Below are positions 44,797 to 53,122 of a DNA stretch of 64,000 nucleotides, piece after piece. Under the pieces are notes generated by a model, which saw only the letters and a list, made by a program, of their open reading frames with translations, had not been told where the DNA came from and searched no databases. The translations under genes were made by a program, and so were the position numbers. Positions within the stretch are counted from its first letter, which is position 1, and every line of letters begins with the position of its first letter. This stretch comes from Dyella mobilis. GTDB taxonomy: Bacteria; Pseudomonadota; Gammaproteobacteria; Xanthomonadales; Rhodanobacteraceae. The DNA lies in the NCBI RefSeq assembly GCF_016904945.1, contig NZ_JADIKF010000040.1:1178001-1242000 (forward strand), in the 5' to 3' direction.

Positions 44797-47700
44797 TCAG
44801 AACTTCTGCGTATACCGCAGATACACAAACCGCCCATAGTCGTAGGACGGGTTGTAGTTGTACTGATAGTCGGTGTTGTTGACGGAAGCGACCACGAACC
44901 CGCCGTAGGAATACGGCCCGACGCGGTTGAAGATATTGTTGGCACCCAGCGCGATCGTGCCGTTCCACGGCGCATTCCAATACACCTGCAGGTCGTTGAA
45001 CGTCACCGACGGCATCTGCGTCACCGGCACGACACCTACGCCCGTCATGTAGTAGTTCGGCAGCGTGCACGGGAAGGCCGTGGACTGCGCGTCATAGCAC
45101 GGTTCTTTCAGCGGCGAGTAGTAGCGCAGGGTCCACTGCGCGCCGAAGTCGCGGAATGACCAGCCGATGGTGAAGTTGGAGCGCAGCCGCCAGTAGGAAC
45201 TCAGGCCGTTGTTGTAGGAAACCGGCGCACCGAGATACTGCTCGCTGTTGTTGTGCGTGTAATAGGTGGATTTGGAGTCCAGGGTGAACTGGCCGAAGGA
45301 GAACTTGGGCAGTTTGTACGACAGGTCCACGTCGTAGCCGGCCACGTTCATCCAGCCCTGGTTCTCCTCGCCCATGAACAGGCTGCTGACCTGGAAGTTG
45401 TCCGCCTGGGTGCGCTGGAACTCTTGGCAATCGCTGAGAACGCCGAGCGCGTAGCAGTTGTTCAGCACCTGGTTGTCGCCAATGGTCGAAATGACGTTGT
45501 GCACCGTGGCGTGGAAGTAATCCACCGTGGCGTTGAAGCCGGTGAAAAAGCTGGGGCTGTAGACAAAGCCGAACTGCGTGCTTCTGGACGTTTCCGGCTT
45601 GAGGTTGGGGTTGCCACCCTGGGTGAACGGCGCATACACGGGACCTGCGCCGCCGGCGCTGGTTACCGTGGCGCCGGGTGCGGTCTCCTGCATGAAACCA
45701 TTGGGAAATTCGCCGCCGAGCCCGGCCGCATTCAAGGCCGCCTGATTCAACCCGGGCAAACCGCCGATACCGTTGGCGCAGTTCTTCGCCACGGTCGAGT
45801 TGGTGCGCGCCAGGCCGTAAACCACGTCGCAGGGATCGCTGAATCCGGGGTAGGTGGTGGTGACACCGCCATAGAGATCGCCCACGGTCGGCGCGCGGAA
45901 GCCGGTGCCGTAACTGCCGCGAATCATCAGATCGTCAAACGGCTTCCAGGTGACCTTGAACTGCCGGTTGTTGGTGCCGCCGAAGTTGCTGTAGTGGGAA
46001 AAGCGGTCGGCTACGTCCAGGCTCAAGGATTGCACCAGCGGCAAGTCCTTCAGTATCGGCACGTTCACTTCGAGCCAGCCTTCGGAGACGTTGTACCCAC
46101 CGGCGGTAGGTTGCCCGGCGAGGTTGGTGGTCAAGCCTTCCGCAGACAGCAGGTCCGGCGTGTCATAGCCATGCAGATTGCGATGCGACGCGCCCACGGC
46201 GAAAGTCAGGTCGCCGGCAGGCAATTCCACCAGGTCGCCGCTCAAATCGAACTGCGGGCCTTTTTCCGAACTGCCGTAGTGCTCGTAGCTGTCGACCAGG
46301 ATGTAATTGAGCATCGCCTGGCTGTACTGCGGCGCCAGCACATTCAACGGCACGCAACCGGCGATGACGTCGCCGGGCGTACCGCACTGGATGGCGCCGT
46401 TTGCACCCTGGAAGGAAGCGCCTAGCGCATTGCTCAGATTAGGCAGATCGAAATTGCCGGTATTGAGAATGGTGCCCTGATAACGGGTATCCCAGTAATA
46501 GGCATCCCAGTTGAACAGATGCTCGCCAATGCTGAAGTTGCCTTCCACGCCAAGGCTGAAACGGAAGTTCTCCACCTTGTTGACGTTCAGGCGCGGCACC
46601 TCCAATACGTTGCGCTGGAAGTACAGCGCAGTCGGCGTCTGGCCTGCCGCGTTGGTCGGGTTGTAGTAGCTGTCCGGCGCCAGCGTCATGTCGGTGTATT
46701 GCGGGTACTGCTGCGAGAACAGGCCCGCAGAAGTCAGCGGAAACCCAGCCATCTGGGCCGTATTGGCCTGCTGGTTGAAGCTGGCGGTGAAATCCGCCGT
46801 GATGTTGCTGTTGATGTCGTAATGCCCCTGCGCGAACAGGTTTTTCATGCTGGTCGCGCTCATCAGGCTTTGCAGGGGGTTGATGTTGACGTAATCGCCC
46901 GGATTGGTAATCACGCCATTGACGCCCGAAGGCTGGATCAACGGATGGTAGTCGTTGATGTTTTGCGGATTGCCGCCGTTATTGAGCACGTTCCAGGTGA
47001 CGCCATCCACCGCGTACTGGCCTTGCGAGCCGAACGGAACGTAATTGTTGAGGGGGTAATTGCTGGTTTCCGGATACGCACTATAAGGACGATCGGCTGC
47101 GCTCAAGGCATCCTGCTTCTGGTATTGCGCGGCCAGTTCGATCGAGCCGTGCGCGTAGGTCTTGCCCAGCAACAGGCTGTACTGCCCCTGGTCGCCATCG
47201 CCGTGCGGCATGTATTTGCCGTCGTAGGTATCCAGTTCGCCGCCGTTGAAATTCTGCTTGGTGACGATATTCACCACGCCGCCGATCGCATCGGAGCCGT
47301 AGGTGGCCGACGCACCGTCGGCCAGCACGTCGATGTGGTCGACGATGGCCGTGGGGATCGTATCCAGGTTGGTAAGGCCGTCGAAGGAGGTGCCCACGCG
47401 CTTGCCGTCAAGCAGGATCAGGGTGCGCGTCGCGCCAAGGTTGCGCAGGTCGATGTAGGTACCGCCGACATCGGGCCCGCCCTCATAAGGGTCGGACTTG
47501 CTGATGTCCGGCGTGGACGCCGAGGTGAGGTTGGCCAGCAACTGGCCCACGGTCGCAAAACCCTGGCGCTGGATGTCCTGAGAGGTAATGGTGACGACTG
47601 GCTGCGCAAGCTCCACGTCCACGCTGCGAATCAACGAGCCGGTAACCGTCACGCCCTGCAAGGTCTTGGTCTGCTGCGGATTGGCGCTTTGCGCCTGCGG

Positions 47701-47847
47701 TGCGGGAGCGGATTGCGGCGACGGGCCGGATGTTTGCGCCGCCGTCGGGTCCGTGGATTGCGCCAGAGCGGTATCGGTATATCCCAGAGCCCCTGCCAAT
47801 GCACCCACCATCAAGACGTACAACAGTTTCCTCTGCTGAGCCTTCAT
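44797..47847 (-). CDS. TonB-dependent outer-membrane receptor
   Basis: 1016 residues. Signal peptide (VLMVGALAGALGYTDTALAQ), a Gln/Pro/Ala-rich spacer, then a plug domain starting at TKTLQGVTVTGSLIRS with ITSQDIQRQGFATVGQLLAN, NLGATRTLILLDGKRVG and DVLADGASATYGSDAIGGVV, and a 22-strand barrel ending in the aromatic terminus RFVYLRYTQKF. It belongs to the large Xanthomonadales receptor group with long loops; substrate (carbohydrate, peptide or siderophore) cannot be read from the sequence. ATG at 47847 with GAGGAA upstream. Tandem palindromes lie about 165-200 bases upstream. Confidence 0.93.
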   Translation of the reverse strand: MKAQQRKLLYVLMVGALAGALGYTDTALAQSTDPTAAQTSGPSPQSAPAPQAQSANPQQTKTLQGVTVTGSLIRSVDVELAQPVVTITSQDIQRQGFATVGQLLANLTSASTPDISKSDPYEGGPDVGGTYIDLRNLGATRTLILLDGKRVGTSFDGLTNLDTIPTAIVDHIDVLADGASATYGSDAIGGVVNIVTKQNFNGGELDTYDGKYMPHGDGDQGQYSLLLGKTYAHGSIELAAQYQKQDALSAADRPYSAYPETSNYPLNNYVPFGSQGQYAVDGVTWNVLNNGGNPQNINDYHPLIQPSGVNGVITNPGDYVNINPLQSLMSATSMKNLFAQGHYDINSNITADFTASFNQQANTAQMAGFPLTSAGLFSQQYPQYTDMTLAPDSYYNPTNAAGQTPTALYFQRNVLEVPRLNVNKVENFRFSLGVEGNFSIGEHLFNWDAYYWDTRYQGTILNTGNFDLPNLSNALGASFQGANGAIQCGTPGDVIAGCVPLNVLAPQYSQAMLNYILVDSYEHYGSSEKGPQFDLSGDLVELPAGDLTFAVGASHRNLHGYDTPDLLSAEGLTTNLAGQPTAGGYNVSEGWLEVNVPILKDLPLVQSLSLDVADRFSHYSNFGGTNNRQFKVTWKPFDDLMIRGSYGTGFRAPTVGDLYGGVTTTYPGFSDPCDVVYGLARTNSTVAKNCANGIGGLPGLNQAALNAAGLGGEFPNGFMQETAPGATVTSAGGAGPVYAPFTQGGNPNLKPETSRSTQFGFVYSPSFFTGFNATVDYFHATVHNVISTIGDNQVLNNCYALGVLSDCQEFQRTQADNFQVSSLFMGEENQGWMNVAGYDVDLSYKLPKFSFGQFTLDSKSTYYTHNNSEQYLGAPVSYNNGLSSYWRLRSNFTIGWSFRDFGAQWTLRYYSPLKEPCYDAQSTAFPCTLPNYYMTGVGVVPVTQMPSVTFNDLQVYWNAPWNGTIALGANNIFNRVGPYSYGGFVVASVNNTDYQYNYNPSYDYGRFVYLRYTQKF

Positions 47848-48424
47848 GACATTTCCTCGTTGTAAGTTTCGCGCAAGCACCCCATTGCCTGCGCTGCATC
47901 GCCGGTATCAACAAATCCGTTGACGAAGAAGTCCGGCGCCCTCCCCCGAATCGAAGATAACGACAAATATACAGATTCGTGTAGTGCCCTCTACCTGTCA
48001 TGCGATGTGCGCAATTCATTGCGAAGCAAAACGCAATTCGTTGCGAAGCCTGCGCATCTACGACATCACGCCACGCGACCCGTTACCGCGGGTTCGCCAG
48101 TACGACGAACGAGCGATCTTCCATTCGACAAACATCACGCGGCTTGCACGTGTCGTAGACGAATCGCTAGCGGACAAAGCACCCGTCCAAGGCGGTGCAC
48201 GAAATTCGCACCGTCACCCGAGTAACGCGTCGACCAACTCGTCGACGGAGGCATGACCGCCCACCATGCCACCCTTCGATGGGAGCTCCCGCCCCTGCCC
48301 CCGCTGGCATGCCCTGACCTCGCGCTGACCGTTCCCGGCGCAATTTATTGAGCCCACTACCGTTAATTGGTTAAGCTCCCCGAGCTTCACATTCCTCGAA
48401 AGAGGCACCGTAACGGGGATTTTC
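47848..48424. other. Divergent promoter region between TonB-dependent receptor and glucan synthase
   Basis: 577 bases without a credible gene, serving both flanking genes. It holds two tandem CGCAA-N4-TTGCG palindromes (48010-48045) and, 38 bases before the glucan synthase start, the palindrome AAGCTC-CCC-GAGCTT (48373-48387). A region around 47960-47980 is AT-rich, with a TATATT on the minus strand that may be part of the receptor promoter. Confidence 0.6.
48010..48045. promoter_or_regulatory. Two tandem palindromic operator candidates
   Basis: CGCAATTCATTGCG at 48010-48023 and CGCAATTCGTTGCG at 48032-48045. Each has perfect five-base arms CGCAA/TTGCG around a four-base centre, and the two are exactly 22 bp apart, placing them on the same face of the helix. 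The common extension GAAGC after each copy strengthens the case for paired binding sites. Confidence 0.6.
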
Positions 48425-51025
48425 TTGAGCGCCACACCGACCCAAACTCAGCCTAAACCGTCGATTTTCACTGCCATTCTGCTGGCTCTGCTGGTCGCAG
48501 CCCTGAATATCGGCCTGTGGTGGTGGGGCAACCGGCCCAAGGGCCCGGAGGACTGGCACGGCCAGATCAGCGGTTTCTCGGTGTCCTTCTTCCAGCGCTA
48601 CCAGAACCCGTTCAAGCAGGACTTCCCCAGCGACGACCAGATCGACGCGGACATGAAGCTGCTGCGCCAGTACACCGGCCGCATCCGCACCTATTCCACC
48701 CTGGAGAACCCCCAGGTCTACCGGCTGGCCCAGAAAGAGGGCCTGAAGGTGATGGCCGGTGCCTGGATCGACACCCGCCTGCAGAACAACGAGAAGGAGA
48801 TGGATGCGCTGGTGGCGCTGGCCAACCGCTATCCCAACACCATCGAGCGGGTGGTGATCGGCAACGAGGCGCTGTTCCGCAACGACATGCCGGTCGACAA
48901 GATGATGAGCTACCTCGACCGGGCTCGGGCGCACATCCGCCAGCCGGTGACGATCGCCGAGCCGGACTACATCTGGCTGAAGTACCCGGAACTGGCCGAT
49001 CACGTCGATTTCATCACCATCCACCTGTTCCCGTTCTGGAACGGGGTGGACCGCAAGGATGCCATCGGGCAGGCCGAAGGCGCCTATCAGGCGATCAAGC
49101 AGCGCTTCCCGAACAAGCACGTGGTGGTGGGCGAGATTGGCTGGCCGTCCAATGGCGATCACCGGGAGCGCGCCTACCCCTCCATCTCCAACGAGGCGAT
49201 CTTCGACCGCGAGTGGATGATCTGGGCCAAGGCCAACGACGTCGACTACTACCTGTTCGAAGCCTTCGACCAGCCCTTCAAGGAAAACCTCGGCGAAGGC
49301 CGCACCGGTGCGTACTGGGGCATCTTCAACGCCGACCGCCAGCTCAAGTTCCCCTTCACCGGCCCGGTGGTGGAAGACACCAGTTGGCCGTGGAAGGCGC
49401 TGGCAGCCAGCCTGCTGGCGATCATCCCGATGATCTGGTTCGGCATCCGCTTCACCCGCTTCAAGCTGACCGGGCGGCTGTTCTTCGACGTGCTGATCCA
49501 GCTCGCCTGCGGCCTGATCGTGTGGTCGGTCACCCTGCCCTTCAATTTCTACCTGGACTGGATCGACTGGAGCATGCTGGTGCTGCTGTTCCCGGCCCAG
49601 GTGGCGATCCTGGCGATCCTTTTGATCAACGGCTTCGAGTTCACCGAAGTGCTGTGGCGGCGCAGCTGGGTGCGCCACGCCAGCATGCTGCCGCCTGATC
49701 CGGTGGAGAAGCAGCCGTTCGTCTCCATCCACCTGGCCTGCTACAACGAGCCGCCGGAGATGGTGATCATCACGCTCGATTCCCTGGCCGCGCTGGATTA
49801 CCAGAACTTCGAAGTGCTGGTGATCGACAACAACACCAAGGATCCGGCGATCTGGAAGCCGGTGCAGGAATACTGCGAGAAGCTCGGCGAAAAATTCCGC
49901 TTCTTCCACCTGGAACCGTGGCCGGGCTTCAAGGCCGGCGCGCTCAACTTCGGCCTGAAGGAAACCAACCCGCGCGCCGACGTGGTGGCGGTGATCGATG
50001 CCGACTACGAAGTGCGCGCCGACTGGCTGTCCACCCTCACCGGCTACTTCCACGATCCGAAGGTGGCGGTGGTGCAGTGTCCGCAGGCGCACCGCGAGTT
50101 CGAGCACAACCGCTTCCGCCGCATGACCGCGTGGGAATACGACGGCTTCTTCCGCATCGGCATGCATCACCGCAACGAACGCAACGCCATCATCCAGCAC
50201 GGCACCATGACCATGGTGCGCCGCTCGGCGCTGGAAGGTACCGGCGGCTGGTCGGAATGGACCATCTGCGAAGACGCCGAACTCGGCCTGCGCCTGATGC
50301 ACGCCGGCTACGAGTTGGTCTACGTCGACGAACTGATGGGCAAGGGCCTCACCCCGGCCGACTTCAAGGCATACAAGAGCCAGCGCTATCGCTGGGCATT
50401 CGGTGCGATGCAGATCCTGAAGGGTCGCTGGAGCTGGATGACCAAGAAAGGCCCGCTCAGCGCCGGCCAACGCTTTCACTTCCTCACCGGCTGGTTCAGC
50501 TGGTTCGCCGACGCTCTGCATCTGCTCTTCACCTTGATGGCGATCTTCTGGACCGCCGGCATGGTGGGCATGCCGCAGCTCTTCAGCCTGCCAATGCAGC
50601 TGTTCCTGATTCCGATCATCGGCTTCTTCTTTGCCAAGGCGATCTTCGGCATCGTGCTGTACCGCGCCCGGGTTCCCTGCGGCTGGTACGACACCATCAT
50701 GGCTTCCATCGCCAGCATGGGCCTCAGCCACGCCATCGCACGCGGCATCCTGCACGGCCTCACGCGCGAGAAAACCTCGTTCGTGGTCACCGCCAAGAGC
50801 CGTCGCCTGGGCGGCAGCAATTTCGCCGCCTTCGCACCGGTGCGCGAAGAAATGCTGATGCTGTGTGCGCTCGTGCTGTGCATCATCGGCATGGCGCGCA
50901 GCACCGCGGCACATTTCACCGAAGGCCAGTTGTGGATCTTCATCCTGGCTGCGCAGTCGATTCCGTATGTCTCGGCGCTGCTGGGCGCGTGGATTGCGCA
51001 TCGATCCGGCGACAAGGCCGGCTGA
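48425..51025 (+). CDS. GH17-GT2 two-domain beta-glucan synthase (NdvB type)
   Basis: 866 residues. Membrane segment (about 15-33), then a GH17-like domain (about 40-310) with acid/base Glu in VVIGNEALFRND and nucleophile Glu in VVVGEIGWPSNGDH. Three membrane segments follow, then a processive GT2 domain (about 435-680) with DxD in VIDADYEV, the ED of TICEDAELGLR and QRYRWAFG, and C-terminal membrane segments. This is the architecture of the Pseudomonas NdvB enzyme that makes cyclic or branched beta-1,3-glucan linked to biofilm antibiotic tolerance. Start is TTG at 48425 with GGGG a few bases upstream; no upstream ATG exists in frame. Confidence 0.9.
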   Translation: MSATPTQTQPKPSIFTAILLALLVAALNIGLWWWGNRPKGPEDWHGQISGFSVSFFQRYQNPFKQDFPSDDQIDADMKLLRQYTGRIRTYSTLENPQVYRLAQKEGLKVMAGAWIDTRLQNNEKEMDALVALANRYPNTIERVVIGNEALFRNDMPVDKMMSYLDRARAHIRQPVTIAEPDYIWLKYPELADHVDFITIHLFPFWNGVDRKDAIGQAEGAYQAIKQRFPNKHVVVGEIGWPSNGDHRERAYPSISNEAIFDREWMIWAKANDVDYYLFEAFDQPFKENLGEGRTGAYWGIFNADRQLKFPFTGPVVEDTSWPWKALAASLLAIIPMIWFGIRFTRFKLTGRLFFDVLIQLACGLIVWSVTLPFNFYLDWIDWSMLVLLFPAQVAILAILLINGFEFTEVLWRRSWVRHASMLPPDPVEKQPFVSIHLACYNEPPEMVIITLDSLAALDYQNFEVLVIDNNTKDPAIWKPVQEYCEKLGEKFRFFHLEPWPGFKAGALNFGLKETNPRADVVAVIDADYEVRADWLSTLTGYFHDPKVAVVQCPQAHREFEHNRFRRMTAWEYDGFFRIGMHHRNERNAIIQHGTMTMVRRSALEGTGGWSEWTICEDAELGLRLMHAGYELVYVDELMGKGLTPADFKAYKSQRYRWAFGAMQILKGRWSWMTKKGPLSAGQRFHFLTGWFSWFADALHLLFTLMAIFWTAGMVGMPQLFSLPMQLFLIPIIGFFFAKAIFGIVLYRARVPCGWYDTIMASIASMGLSHAIARGILHGLTREKTSFVVTAKSRRLGGSNFAAFAPVREEMLMLCALVLCIIGMARSTAAHFTEGQLWIFILAAQSIPYVSALLGAWIAHRSGDKAG

Positions 51026-51336
51026 TAGCTTTTCTCCCTCTCCCCTCCGGGGAGAGGGCCGGGGTGAGGGGCCGGTCTTGCGCGGCGCCTCGCTCGAAGC
51101 GTGCTTTGATGCGGCTTCTTCGCAAGAGCGCCCCCTCTCCTCAATCCTCTCCCCAAAGGGGAGAGGAAGCAGAGCTCGCTTCGATGTTGCGTCTCGCCAG
51201 CGTGGCCCCTCACCTCAATCCTCTCCCCGCAGGGGAGAGGAGGCGAACGCGAGGAGCGCGTTATGAAATAAGAGCTGGCTTAATGTGTTGTGCACCTGCA
51301 ACTCGCTAAGCTGCGACTTGCGATGCCGATTCAAGG
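51026..51336. other. Intergenic region filled by palindromic repeats between glucan synthase and tamA
   Basis: 311 bases. It contains three CCTCTCCCC...GGGGAGAGG palindromes (see repeat entry), then about 100 bases with no recognised element leading to tamA. No gene and no T-tailed terminator were seen. Confidence 0.7.
51031..51240. repeat. REP/BIME-like palindromic repeat cluster, same family as in hrpA
   Basis: Palindromes at 51036-51058, 51146-51166 and 51220-51240 all share CCTCTCCCC-N3/4-GGGGAGAGG. The first is followed by GGCCGGGGTGAGGGGCCGG and CTTGCGCG, matching the hrpA element almost base for base, and the inner spacers (GAAGCGTG..TTTG) also look related. So this is a dispersed mobile-type repeat with at least two locations in the window. 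Confidence 0.88.
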
Positions 51337-53112
51337 ATGGAACCCTACCGCATGCGCCGCATTCGCCGCTGCCTGATCCTGCTGTTGCTGCTCGTCCCCG
51401 CATTGAGCCATGCCGGGGTGCAGTTGGTCGTGGACGGCGTGGATGACCCACTCAAGGCCGCGGTGGTTGCCGGCGTCAGCCTCTCGCAATACGCCACGCG
51501 TGATGCCAGCGAAGCCCAGGTGCGGCGCCTCTACGACCGCGCGGATGCGCAAGTGGGTACCGCGCTGCAGCCTTACGGCTATTACGACGCACGCACCACC
51601 GGCAAGCTGGAGAAAACCGCCAAAGGCTGGAAGGTCACGCTGCACGTCGTCCCCGGCGAACCGGTCAAGGTCACTTCGGTAGACATTCAGCTTGATGCCG
51701 CCGCGGCAAAACTCAAACCCATCCGCGCCGCCAGGCACGGCATCGAGAAACTCAAGGGGCAGCGTCTCGACGATGCCACCTATGATTCGGCACGCGACGC
51801 CCTGAGCAACGCATTGACGGCCAGCGGCTATCTCGATGCGAAGCTCACCACGCATCGGGTGGTGGTCAACCGCGCCGCACACAGCGCCGCCGTGCAACTG
51901 GCCTGGGATGTCGGCACGCGCTACCGCTACGGCCAGGTGCATTTCGAGGGTTCGCAGTTCGCGCCGGATTTTCTCTACCGCTACCTGCCCTTCAAATCCG
52001 GCGACTACTACGATCAGGACCAACTGCTGAAACTGCAGCAGGCCCTCAACGGCGCCGATTACTTCTCCGCCGTCAATGTGATGCCGCAAACCGACAGCGC
52101 CAAGAACGGCGTGGTCGACATTCTCGTTGAGCTCGCCCCGGCCAAGCGCACCATCTATACCGGCGGCGTGTTCTTCGGCACCGATACCGGCGCCGGCGTG
52201 CGCGGCGGCATGGAGCGGCGCTGGGTGAATCGCTACGGCCACAAATGGAAGAACGACATCGTGCTAGCGCAGCGGTTGAAGACCGTTTCCAGCCAGTACA
52301 CCATTCCGCTTTCCGGCGACAACGACCGCAGCCTCAACTTCGGCGCCAACTACCGCGACGCCAATACCGTGACCTCGCAGTCGCGCACGCTGGAGCTCGT
52401 CGCCAACGAAAGCGAGCTGTGGCACAACTGGGTACGCACGGTCGGCCTGCATGCACTCACCGGCACCTTCGACGTGGGCAAGACACCCAACGAACCGGAA
52501 AGCACACCCGGCGTGGAACACGGTAGCAGCACCCTGGTCTATGCCGAAGGCTCACTGGTGCGCAAGCAAGCCGACAACATCGACTTCGTGCGGCGCGGCT
52601 GGTCGGTGAGCATCGATGCGCGCAGCACGGCGGGCGACCTGCTGTCCTCAGCGCGCTTCAGTGAAATCACGGCCGATGCACGCTGGATCCGCGCCTTCTG
52701 GCGCAACAACCGCCTGATCCTGCGCGGCAGCTTCGGCCACGTGTGGACCGACGATTTCGAGGCGCTCCCGCCTCAACTGCGCTTTTTCGCCGGTGGCGAC
52801 CAGTCGATCCGCGGTTACTCGTTCCAGTCGATCGGCCCTGAAAACAGTTACGGGCGCGTCATCGGCGGCAACAGCATGGCGATCGCCAGCGCCACCGTGG
52901 AGCACTACTTCACGCCCAAGTGGGGTATCGCCACCTTTGTCGATGCCGGCAATGCCTTCAACGGTACGAACGTGCATCCCAAAGTCGGCACCGGCCTTGG
53001 GGTGCGCTGGCGCTCGCCGGTGGGGCTGATCCGCGTCGACCTCGGCACGCCGATCAACGACGCGCAGCGCCATGGCGTGGAACTTCACCTGGTGATCGGG
53101 CCGGACTTATGA
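51337..53112 (+). CDS. tamA: Translocation and assembly module subunit TamA (Omp85 family)
   Basis: Outer-membrane barrel protein that works with TamB in outer-membrane protein insertion and lipid traffic. 591 residues. Signal peptide (CLILLLLLVPALSHAG), three POTRA domains (about 30-265; each with a Y/D-rich start such as LQPYGYYDAR and LTASGYLDAK), then a 16-strand barrel with the Omp85 motif GGDQSIRGYSFQSIGP and the C-terminal strand VELHLVIGPDL. The ATG at 51352 is an alternative start with the same signal peptide. tamB begins 10 bases after the stop. Confidence 0.94.
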   Translation: MEPYRMRRIRRCLILLLLLVPALSHAGVQLVVDGVDDPLKAAVVAGVSLSQYATRDASEAQVRRLYDRADAQVGTALQPYGYYDARTTGKLEKTAKGWKVTLHVVPGEPVKVTSVDIQLDAAAAKLKPIRAARHGIEKLKGQRLDDATYDSARDALSNALTASGYLDAKLTTHRVVVNRAAHSAAVQLAWDVGTRYRYGQVHFEGSQFAPDFLYRYLPFKSGDYYDQDQLLKLQQALNGADYFSAVNVMPQTDSAKNGVVDILVELAPAKRTIYTGGVFFGTDTGAGVRGGMERRWVNRYGHKWKNDIVLAQRLKTVSSQYTIPLSGDNDRSLNFGANYRDANTVTSQSRTLELVANESELWHNWVRTVGLHALTGTFDVGKTPNEPESTPGVEHGSSTLVYAEGSLVRKQADNIDFVRRGWSVSIDARSTAGDLLSSARFSEITADARWIRAFWRNNRLILRGSFGHVWTDDFEALPPQLRFFAGGDQSIRGYSFQSIGPENSYGRVIGGNSMAIASATVEHYFTPKWGIATFVDAGNAFNGTNVHPKVGTGLGVRWRSPVGLIRVDLGTPINDAQRHGVELHLVIGPDL

Positions 53113-53122
53113 GACTCATGCC

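Noticed and set aside
48371..51001. 876-codon open frame antisense to the glucan synthase
   Set aside because: Composition-driven shadow; the plus-strand product has intact GH17 and GT2 motifs.
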